This document shows positions 1 to 5,126 of a stretch of DNA of 5,126 bases, piece by piece. How positions within the stretch are numbered: the first letter of the stretch is position 1; every line of letters starts with the position of its first letter. A program made the translations under genes and the position numbers. The stretch covers positions 1-5,126 of the forward strand of contig CAYLWW010000088.1 of NCBI GenBank assembly GCA_964387585.1, given 5' to 3'. The notes beneath the pieces were generated by a model. That model was given only the letters and a program-made list of their open reading frames with translations. It did no database searches and had not been told where the DNA came from. This DNA is from CAYLWW01 sp964387585 (GTDB lineage: Bacteria; Pseudomonadota; Alphaproteobacteria; Rickettsiales; Midichloriaceae).

Positions 1-62
1 CTTTTCTAAAAATATCCCCAAAACATCTCTCTTAACTCCTTCCTACTCCATTATTGGGGTTT
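1..62 (-). mobile_element. Left copy of a 62-bp inverted repeat, probable end of an insertion sequence
   Basis: The reverse complement of this segment matches 4946-5007 at 61 of 62 positions; the only difference is at 46 here and 4962 there. The right copy leads towards a transposase-like start codon, so this copy is read as the inner end of a second copy whose body lies beyond the left edge of the window and points leftward. The repeat may continue past base 1. The inner boundary falls near 60-62, after which the two flanking sequences differ completely. That this is an IS end is inference; the repeat itself is directly visible. Confidence 0.6.
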
Positions 63-90
63 ATACTATAGCAAAAGCATTATAAAAGAG

Positions 91-394
91 TTATGGTAAA
101 TAAGCGTTAAAGATTTGATCAATAGAGCAATTTTTAGCATGATCAATATTCTTGGCATGAGCCTATTTTTTCTCTATTGGATTTAAACCTGGAGAATAGC
201 GAAGTAGATAAAGCAATGTATGCCTTGTATCCTTTATGATTTTTTGCATAATTTAACCTTTGTAAAAAGAAACGTTATCTATAATAAATAACGGTGTATT
301 CCGGTAATTTAGGCAATAGCAATTACTCTCCTTTCATTTTCAAAACGCTTTCAATCCCGCTCTCATTAATATATACAAGGATTTACTTAGGCAT
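91..394 (-). pseudogene. Decayed IS630-family transposase, C-terminal catalytic part
   Basis: Read on the minus strand, this segment gives the pieces LVYINESGIE, LLLPKLPEYTV, then FIIDNVSFYKG, HTLLYLLRYSPGLNPIEKK and AHAKNIDHAKNCSIDQIF, ending in TAA at 91-93. These match the DDE core of IS630-family transposases: first Asp block (DESG), second Asp (I-I-D-N) and final Glu (NPIEKKWAHAK). The gene is dead. The first catalytic Asp is Asn (codon 365-367). Stops occur after MPK, after MKGE, after YKG (253-255) and in place of the expected Trp after IEKK (163-165). One extra base near 289 shifts the frame, and about 60 residues between the first Asp block and LLLPKLP seem to be missing. The N-terminal DNA-binding half is absent. 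Bases 63-90 may be the remaining IS630 outer end. The fragment starts only a few bases after the LD-carboxypeptidase stop codon. Confidence 0.82.
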
Positions 395-397
395 AAA

Positions 398-1384
398 TTA
401 ATAACTAAAATCATGAGGTATTGCTATATTCACAGAAAAATCATCTCTGTTTCTTTGCTTTTTTATAACCGCAATAGCATTATATATAATTGGATAATTA
501 TGAATTCCATGACCAAAAAAATTACTCTTAAAAACAGGGAGATTACAATATTTTGCAAATCTTTTCAAAGCAAAAGTAACTTCATGATTTTCATTACCTT
601 TATTAAAATCACCCAATACTATAGCCTTACTTGCACTTAATATCCCACTTTCTGCTAAATGATAAAGAGATCTATCTATTTGATATCCCTTAACATCTAC
701 ATCTTCAATAAAAACTATTTTTTCTCTAGCATCTAATTGCCATTGAGAACCTATGCTATTCTCTAATAAAGTTAAGTTTCCCCCAGTAATTTTGCCTTTT
801 ATCAAAGAAGTATCGCTAGCTTTTTCGTTTATAGGTTTTAAATCATCAATAATTATTGATTTTTGCGTGCATTTATTAAGTATATCGACTATTAACTCTA
901 AGTTATTTTTATCATGAGTTTCAGTTAATAAGTCTACAATTAGCATCCCATGAATAGTATGCCAATGCCAATTTTGAGAAAAAAACAAGTGCAAAGCAGT
1001 GATATCACTATAGCCAATAAACACTTTATTTTTTAAGGGCTTATTTAATTTAATTAAATTCTTTATTAATCTTGCAGCACCATAACCTCCCTTAAGAGCC
1101 CATATAATATCGCAATCATCGCTATATATAGCTTCTTTTAAGGACTCTAATCTTACTTGGTCAGAATTAGCATGATATGGTATTTCTAAATTTGTAAACT
1201 TCTTAAGAAAATCTTCTTCTACATTAAGCAATTTAGATAAACTACCAATATATGATTGCGATAAAGCTGAAGACGGAGCTATTATAGCTATTTTTTTCTT
1301 AATTAAAGGGTGTACAAGTGCCCCATCTACAGAGATATAGTGATCTTCTGTAATTTTAGACACTTCATCATGTACTATCTGCAT
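398..1384 (-). CDS. ldcA: LD-carboxypeptidase (LdcA/MccF family, peptidase S66)
   Basis: This is a 328-residue protein, close to the roughly 300 residues usual for LdcA. Family enzymes are cytoplasmic serine peptidases that remove D-Ala from murein tetrapeptide during peptidoglycan recycling; the related MccF cleaves microcin C. No signal peptide is visible, consistent with a cytoplasmic site. The family blocks appear in order: KIAIIAPSSA (31-40), the ALKGGYGAARLI block (96-107), GYSD with probable nucleophile Ser126, GKITGGNL (197-204), FIED with probable Glu227, and GHGIHNYP (291-298) with probable His292. The Ser-to-Glu spacing of 101 residues fits the family triad, so the enzyme looks intact. 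About 28 residues precede the usual beginning. The ATG at 1382-1384 is the first Met after an in-frame stop, but no good Shine-Dalgarno precedes it. The gene lies 60 bases downstream of bamA in the same direction, with no obvious terminator between, so co-transcription is plausible. LdcA and MccF activities cannot be told apart from sequence alone. Confidence 0.9.
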   Translation of the reverse strand: MQIVHDEVSKITEDHYISVDGALVHPLIKKKIAIIAPSSALSQSYIGSLSKLLNVEEDFLKKFTNLEIPYHANSDQVRLESLKEAIYSDDCDIIWALKGGYGAARLIKNLIKLNKPLKNKVFIGYSDITALHLFFSQNWHWHTIHGMLIVDLLTETHDKNNLELIVDILNKCTQKSIIIDDLKPINEKASDTSLIKGKITGGNLTLLENSIGSQWQLDAREKIVFIEDVDVKGYQIDRSLYHLAESGILSASKAIVLGDFNKGNENHEVTFALKRFAKYCNLPVFKSNFFGHGIHNYPIIYNAIAVIKKQRNRDDFSVNIAIPHDFSY

Positions 1385-1444
1385 CGGTTTAACTGAAAAG
1401 CATTTATGTTATCACTTTTCTTAACAAAATAATCTACGTTACTT

Positions 1445-3958
1445 TTAAAAAGTAGTACCAAAATTAATCCGTAAACGCTCAACTTGATCATAAGAAGTCT
1501 TACGTATAGGAATACCATAATCAAGCCTGATAGTTCCTAAAGGAGATTCCCAAATTACACCAGCTCCATATGATAGCCTTAAATATTTACCATCATAATA
1601 ACCATCTTTATAACTTTGCGCTATACTACTTGGTACATCTACCCCATATAAAGTATAACAATCAGTAAATAGAGCTCCTCTAACGTCTATCTCTTTAGGT
1701 AATCCTAGAGGAAAAGTCACTTCAACTGTACCACCATAATAGGTGTTACCTCCTAATGCATCACGAGTTTTCTTATCTCTTGGGCCAATACCTTGAGGCT
1801 CAAAACCTCTTATATATTCTTGTCCAATAAAAAAATTATCTATAACTTTTAAATTGTACCCTGCTAAACCTTTAATATATCCAGCTCTTGCTATTAAGTT
1901 AAGTATAACACTTCTTTTATACAGCGGAATATACCATTTAGCAGTAAAATCATTTTTAATATAACGTGCACTACCACCTATTCCAGCTAAATCTTGACTA
2001 AGCTTTAATAAATAACCTTTTGTAGGATTCATTATACTATTTCTCTTATCATATGCTATAGTTTGTCCTATAGCTGATATTATACTTTTACCAGCTTGGG
2101 CTTTTAATAGTTCCGAAACAGAAACGTCTAGGTATTTCATATTTTCAGATTTGATAGTGTACCGCACGCTATGAATTAGATTATCACTTAAGCTATACCC
2201 CCCCCTTATAGCAGCTCCTTTACTAATGATAGAATATCTAGGTTCCTTAAATTCTTTATCAAGCTGATCTTTTTCTTTTTGATCTTTAGCTTTTGCTAAT
2301 AAGTCTTCTTTACTTTTATCATCAAGATAATACTCTACTTTATTAGAACTATAAAATAAATCTAACCCTAAAGCAAAATCGCGATCTAAAAAGTAAGGCT
2401 CTGTAAAGCTAAAATTAAAGTTTTTTCCTACTCCAGACTTCTCTAAGTCTATCCCTAAAATTCTGCCAGTACCTAATAAATTGTTTTCATGAGCTGAAAT
2501 TTTTCCTAACATTCCTGTTGCAGTATTATACCCTACGCTAAAATTTAGTGATCCCGTTGGCATCTCTTTAACTTCTAAATCGAGATCTAATTTATCTGGT
2601 ACATTAGTTTCTTTTGGTACTATATTTATACTTTTAAAGTACCCAAGGTTAGTTAATCTACGTTTTGATATTTCTACAAATTCAGAGTTAAAAGAATCCC
2701 CTTCTTGAATTCTTAGTTGTCTTCGTATTACTTTATCAAGGGTCCTAATATTATTTCTAATGTTTATCTTATTTATATATATTTTACTTCCTTCTGTTAT
2801 CTTAAAATTTAAGTCCAAACTTCCTTCTTCTTTTTTTCTCACTATATTGTAATCAATGTTAGCAAAAGCATAGCCTTTTTTACCTAAATAAGACTTTAAT
2901 TTTTCCAAACTAACATCTATTAGACCCTGATTAAACACATCATTACTTTTTACTAATAATTGCGCTTTTAACTCATCAACGCTTATATCAGTTATGATAT
3001 TGCTAATTTCGAGATTAACTTCTTTTACCTTATAGATTTTACCCTCATCAATGATAAAAGTTAAGATAACGTAATCATTTTTTGGTGAAACTTCTGATAT
3101 GATGTTTAGCACATTAAAATCTGCATAACCGTAAGCTTTATAATGCTGTTGTAACAATTCTTTATCAAGTTCGAGTCTATCTTGATCATATAAATCGGCT
3201 GAAGACAGAATTTTATACCAAGCACTTTCTTCGCTAAAAATTACTTCTTTAAGCTTCTTATCGCTAAAGTTATTATTACCAGAAAAATTAATTTTATTAA
3301 TTTTAGTTTTCGTACCTTCATCAATAACGTATATAACATCCACTCTGTTTTCGTCTAAATTAATTAATTTAGGTACGATTTTTATTGAAAGAAACCCTCG
3401 TTTTTGATAAGCAGCTAAAATATTTGTTATATCTTTATTTACTGAATTTAATGAGTAGACTGCTCTAGATGCAAGTTGCACTATCCCTTTTAACTCCTTA
3501 TCGCGAATTTTTTTGTTACCTTCAAATGATACCAAATTAACAGTTGGATTTTCTATTACTTCGACTAGTAACGTATTCTTATCTGAATGAGTTACTTTAA
3601 TATCTTGTAAAAAGCCAGTTGCGTATAATTTATTTACTGCTTTATCTATAATATAAGGCTTATAGTATTCTCCGAGGCTAATTCCCAAATAAGTTAAGAT
3701 AGTTTGCTCTGATATTCTTTTATTGCCTGAAATTTTTATGTTCCTGACTAATATCCCTTTACTAGAAGATTCTAGGGACTTTGCGCTTTTTTCTAAAGCC
3801 GAAGCTTTAGAAATCGTGCTATCAACAGACTCTGCTAAGCTAACAGCAGGATATAACATAGATATTATAGTTAAAGCTGTAGATATAAATACCAAGCTTC
3901 TTGATATAAAAGATGTAATACACTTACTAAGCTTTAAATAAACTTGTTGCGACTTCAT
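1445..3958 (-). CDS. bamA: Outer membrane protein assembly factor BamA (Omp85 family)
   Basis: The 837-residue precursor is slightly longer than E. coli BamA (810). BamA is the essential core of the BAM complex, folding beta-barrel proteins into the outer membrane. Residues 1-42 look like a signal peptide with a long polar N-region, a hydrophobic stretch at about 22-38 and a likely cut after VSLA. Five POTRA domains follow at about 69-138, 139-215, 216-306, 307-390 and 391-469, each with the typical helix ending in GY or GF (YATGF, QKRGF, KAYGY, GKKGY, TNLGY). The barrel runs from about 470 to the end, with IRGF (717-720) for the conserved loop-6 VRGF motif and a terminal Phe (INFGTTF) completing the outer-membrane beta-signal. 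A charged stretch at about 545-573, rich in Lys, Asp and Glu, lies in a probable barrel loop. The ATG at 3956-3958 gives the complete signal peptide; no Shine-Dalgarno is visible before it. The expected upstream partner of many alphaproteobacteria, rseP, is not seen here. Confidence 0.97.
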   Translation of the reverse strand: MKSQQVYLKLSKCITSFISRSLVFISTALTIISMLYPAVSLAESVDSTISKASALEKSAKSLESSSKGILVRNIKISGNKRISEQTILTYLGISLGEYYKPYIIDKAVNKLYATGFLQDIKVTHSDKNTLLVEVIENPTVNLVSFEGNKKIRDKELKGIVQLASRAVYSLNSVNKDITNILAAYQKRGFLSIKIVPKLINLDENRVDVIYVIDEGTKTKINKINFSGNNNFSDKKLKEVIFSEESAWYKILSSADLYDQDRLELDKELLQQHYKAYGYADFNVLNIISEVSPKNDYVILTFIIDEGKIYKVKEVNLEISNIITDISVDELKAQLLVKSNDVFNQGLIDVSLEKLKSYLGKKGYAFANIDYNIVRKKEEGSLDLNFKITEGSKIYINKINIRNNIRTLDKVIRRQLRIQEGDSFNSEFVEISKRRLTNLGYFKSINIVPKETNVPDKLDLDLEVKEMPTGSLNFSVGYNTATGMLGKISAHENNLLGTGRILGIDLEKSGVGKNFNFSFTEPYFLDRDFALGLDLFYSSNKVEYYLDDKSKEDLLAKAKDQKEKDQLDKEFKEPRYSIISKGAAIRGGYSLSDNLIHSVRYTIKSENMKYLDVSVSELLKAQAGKSIISAIGQTIAYDKRNSIMNPTKGYLLKLSQDLAGIGGSARYIKNDFTAKWYIPLYKRSVILNLIARAGYIKGLAGYNLKVIDNFFIGQEYIRGFEPQGIGPRDKKTRDALGGNTYYGGTVEVTFPLGLPKEIDVRGALFTDCYTLYGVDVPSSIAQSYKDGYYDGKYLRLSYGAGVIWESPLGTIRLDYGIPIRKTSYDQVERLRINFGTTF

Positions 3959-4161
3959 TTTAATTGGATAAATTTTATGTAAAGTTAATAGCTAAGTTTA
4001 GCTAAATTTTTTAACACAATAACATATTTTACTATACTTATTACTAGTCGCTACAACTACCATATTGTATAGATAGGCGCAAGAGATAAATAACTTTATA
4101 GCAATTTATTTTACTGTAAAATAAGTAATTAAATATACTATTAAACCTCTATGATTTGATT

Positions 4162-4365
4162 TTACGTTAAACTACTTTTCTTCCCAATTACCAAACTTCC
4201 TTTTTTATATTTTTTCTTCACCTCATTCAAGAAATAATGTGAGCTATTTATTCTAATATTTCTGATTTTTTTCTGTGTTTTTGGAAGCATACTTAGGTAA
4301 ATAATTTTATATGCTATATAATTTAGCACTTTAATAAGTGTTTTATAAATTATAAATGCACTCAA
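4162..4365 (-). CDS. Doubtful small open frame, possible remnant of a membrane protein
   Basis: A TTG start would give 67 residues, hydrophobic at the N-terminus and very basic in the second half (many Lys, ending in GKKSSLT). I do not recognise it. The same frame stays open upstream to about 4455, giving roughly 98 codons and adding another hydrophobic stretch (about TTIFNKIFHCIFIPLYLICL), but no ATG in good context. Without a start codon signal or family motif it may be chance in AT-rich DNA or the tail of a lost membrane-protein gene. It runs in the same direction as bamA and ends about 200 bases before it. Confidence 0.18.
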   Translation of the reverse strand: MSAFIIYKTLIKVLNYIAYKIIYLSMLPKTQKKIRNIRINSSHYFLNEVKKKYKKGSLVIGKKSSLT

Positions 4366-4410
4366 AACAAACTTATTTAAGCATATAAGGTATAAGGGGA
4401 TAAAAATACA

Positions 4411-4449
4411 ATGAAATATCTTATTAAAAATCGTTGTGAATGTAATTAA
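4411..4449 (+). CDS. Possible 12-codon micro-ORF with a Shine-Dalgarno-like site
   Basis: ATG at 4411 opens MKYLIKNRCECN and stops at TAA 4447-4449. AGGGGA at 4395-4400 lies 10 bases upstream, one of the few good ribosome-binding-like sites in this window. It could be a leader peptide, the surviving first codons of a truncated gene, or chance. Nothing beyond the initiation context supports it. Confidence 0.12.
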   Translation: MKYLIKNRCECN

Positions 4450-4468
4450 ACTAATTTATGTTTAATTA
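4443..4468. repeat. AT-rich hairpin, 9-bp stem
   Basis: TAATTAAAC at 4443-4451 pairs perfectly with GTTTAATTA at 4460-4468 across an 8-base loop. The stem is almost all A-T, so stability would be low, and no T-run makes it a standard terminator. The first arm overlaps the stop codon of the micro-ORF at 4411-4449. Confidence 0.3.
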
Positions 4469-4520
4469 TAGTATCGATAAATAAAAACAACTTTTTAAAT
4501 ATTAAGTTATTATAGTATGT

Positions 4521-4554
4521 TAAGCGAAATATTAGATATCAAATATTTCGCTTA
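4521..4554. repeat. Perfect 13-bp inverted repeat (strong hairpin)
   Basis: TAAGCGAAATATT at 4521-4533 is the exact reverse complement of AATATTTCGCTTA at 4542-4554, with an 8-base loop containing GATATC. It is the longest perfect short-range hairpin I see in the spacer. Neither strand has a T-run after the stem, so it is not a canonical intrinsic terminator; it might still serve as a transcript end, a protein-binding site or a short palindromic repeat. Confidence 0.55.
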
Positions 4555-4639
4555 CTAATATATTGATGAAATTGAGTAATGGAAATAAGATTAAGTTTTG
4601 ATTAAGTGTAAGATTTTCTAAGCTAAAAAAGCTATTATC

Positions 4640-4945
4640 TTGAATTTATTCAGCAATGTTATCTATGTTTGTGTATTATTAGCTAGCTTTATTATGTTTG
4701 CAATGATTGGTTATTTCTTAGGGAAAGATTTACTAGAAAAAGTTAAATTAGATATGCTATGTAATATATTTTATTTATGGTGTGTACAAATACCTATAGC
4801 TTATTATTTAGGCATTCACTTAAATTTGAAGCGTTTAGGATTTTTTATAGCTTTTTTAGTTTATGATATTAAATATTTTATCAGCACGCGCTTTGTGATT
4901 ATTAAGTATAACAAGCAACTTAAAGTAAAAAATCTAGTATATTAG
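4640..4945 (+). pseudogene. Remnant of a MATE-like transporter, C-terminal end
   Basis: The frame is open from 4622 to TAG 4943-4945; a TTG at 4640 would give 101 residues. There are three hydrophobic segments at about 6-27, 38-58 and 65-85, followed by a short basic tail. The block LWCVQIPIAYYLGIHLNL (46-63) followed by GFFIAFLVYD resembles the end of MATE multidrug/sodium antiporters, where a W-RIPLAYLLG-like helix is followed by a GVWIA-like helix and a basic tail. A full MATE protein has about 12 helices and 450 residues, so most of the gene is missing. There is no ATG and no Shine-Dalgarno, and an in-frame stop lies at 4619-4621. The C-terminus looks natural and stops at the base before the 62-bp repeat. 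The family call rests on one short motif; another polytopic membrane protein is possible. Confidence 0.45.
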
Positions 4946-4981
4946 AAACCCCAATAATGGATTAGGAAGGAGTTAAGAGAG

Positions 4982-5002
4982 ATGTTTTGGGGATATTTTT
5001 AG
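4982..5002 (+). CDS. Six-codon micro-ORF inside the IS end repeat
   Basis: AAGGAG at 4967-4972 lies nine bases before ATG 4982, an ideal ribosome-binding arrangement and the best in the window. The frame reads MFWGYF and stops at TAG 5000-5002. The same micro-ORF and its ribosome site occur in the left copy (the one mismatch lies outside both). It could be a leader peptide or a decoy start for transcripts entering the element, but such a short frame may be chance. Confidence 0.2.
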   Translation: MFWGYF

Positions 5003-5019
5003 AAAAGATTCTATTTGTT

Positions 5020-5049
5020 TTGAAATATCTGAAAGTTTTTTGGTAAATA
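5020..5049 (+). promoter_or_regulatory. Probable sigma-70 promoter of the transposase gene
   Basis: TTGAAA (5020-5025) and TAAATA (5044-5049) are separated by 18 bases, a good match to the housekeeping promoter consensus. Transcription would start near 5056, about 45 bases before the ATG at 5101. AT-rich DNA yields such matches by chance, but the position fits the gene it precedes. Confidence 0.45.
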
Positions 5050-5052
5050 GGT

Positions 5053-5101
5053 TGGAAGTAGTTTATTCTTCATTTTTTGCACAATTAAAGAGCTACTTCC
5101 A
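5053..5101 (+). promoter_or_regulatory. Leader hairpin covering the transposase start
   Basis: TGGAAGTAG at 5053-5061 is the exact reverse complement of CTACTTCCA at 5093-5101, so an RNA carrying both arms can form a 9-bp stem that covers the bases just before the ATG and its A. A weak ribosome-binding sequence (AAAGAG, 5087-5092) sits at the loop side of the second arm. The predicted transcription start near 5056 falls inside the first arm, so the element's own transcript would lack part of it while longer read-through RNA would have all of it. Confidence 0.42.
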
Positions 5102-5126
5102 TGAAAAAAGATATCACAGATTTATT
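5101..5126 (+). CDS. Start of a probable transposase, truncated by the window edge
   Basis: Only the first eight codons and two bases are present: MKKDITDL followed by TT (Phe or Leu). The weak Shine-Dalgarno AAAGAG lies eight bases before the ATG. The beginning resembles the N-terminus of IS982-family transposases, where a similar I-T-x-L-F stretch precedes a conserved acidic block, but eight residues cannot prove this. Its position about 155 bases inside a sequence repeated at the other end of the window supports a transposase. Confidence 0.45.

Larger units (their letters stand above)
3959..4639. other. Gene-poor AT-rich spacer upstream of bamA
   Basis: This stretch of about 680 bases separates minus-strand bamA from the plus-strand transporter remnant. 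It holds no recognisable gene. The bamA leader has a TAGCTAA motif twice (about 3990-4006), and a TTATTTTAC/GTAAAATAA palindrome centres on 4115. The only long open frame is a dubious minus-strand one ending at 4162, and two hairpins lie at 4443-4468 and 4521-4554. The bamA promoter should lie here, but I could not settle on a good -35/-10 pair; a TTGTAG near 4050 has only poorly spaced TATAGT/TAAAAT partners. The region looks like eroded coding DNA plus regulatory leader. Confidence 0.6.
4946..5126 (+). mobile_element. Left end of an insertion sequence, truncated by the window edge
   Basis: It begins with the 62-bp sequence shared in inverted orientation with 1-62 (AAACCCCAATAATGG onward) and continues into a promoter, a leader hairpin and the start of a transposase-like gene at 5101. 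The outer border is probably at AAACCCC or ACCCC (4946-4949), where homology with the left copy stops. The other end and any target duplication lie outside the window, so the IS family cannot be settled; the first residues of the gene hint at IS982. Confidence 0.55.

Noticed and set aside
413..640. Plus-strand open frame of 75 codons
   Set aside because: It lies wholly opposite the well-supported LD-carboxypeptidase gene and has no motif.
3723..3941. Plus-strand open frame of 72 codons
   Set aside because: It is antisense to the signal peptide and first POTRA of bamA; no independent support.
4000..4080. bamA promoter candidates on the minus strand (TTGTAG with TATAGT or TAAAAT)
   Set aside because: Spacings of 14 or 19 bases and poor -35 matches; not better than random AT-rich sequence.
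4106..4124. TTATTTTAC/GTAAAATAA palindrome as a bamA operator or terminator
   Set aside because: It is purely A/T apart from one pair, has almost no loop, and such palindromes are expected by chance in this composition.
4521..4554. Intrinsic terminator
   Set aside because: The hairpin is strong but neither strand has a T-run directly after the stem.
1..5126. CRISPR array, tRNA, rRNA or defence system
   Set aside because: No regularly spaced direct repeats, no cloverleaf or rRNA-like sequence and no defence-type domains were seen.

Overview
The window is strongly AT-rich bacterial DNA. It carries an outer-membrane biogenesis gene and a cell-wall recycling gene, surrounded by decayed insertion-sequence debris. 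AT-richness, a divergent five-POTRA BamA, a wide gene-poor spacer, IS630 relics and eroded gene fragments suggest an obligate intracellular alphaproteobacterium, most likely of the order Rickettsiales (Rickettsia, Orientia or relatives). This placement is inference from style, not from a diagnostic marker.

Layout: positions 1-62 and 4946-5007 form a near-perfect inverted repeat (61 of 62 bases). The right copy leads into the start of a gene at 5101 that looks like a transposase, so the two copies are best read as inner ends of two copies of one insertion sequence pointing away from each other. Between them, all on the minus strand unless noted, lie a broken IS630-family transposase (91-394), an intact LD-carboxypeptidase gene (398-1384), an intact bamA (1445-3958), a roughly 680-base spacer without a convincing gene (3959-4639), and a plus-strand membrane-protein remnant resembling the C-terminal end of a MATE transporter (4640-4945).

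Function: bamA encodes the outer-membrane beta-barrel assembly protein. About 60 bases downstream and in the same direction is a gene for a cytoplasmic LdcA/MccF-type LD-carboxypeptidase, which normally removes the terminal D-Ala from murein tetrapeptides during peptidoglycan recycling. They could share a transcript. Both are envelope genes, but a direct functional link is not shown. Neither has a clear Shine-Dalgarno sequence.

The most informative non-coding structure is the promoter and hairpin just before the right-hand transposase start. It resembles the arrangement by which some insertion sequences block translation from read-through transcripts. I found no evidence for a wholly new multi-gene system in this window.
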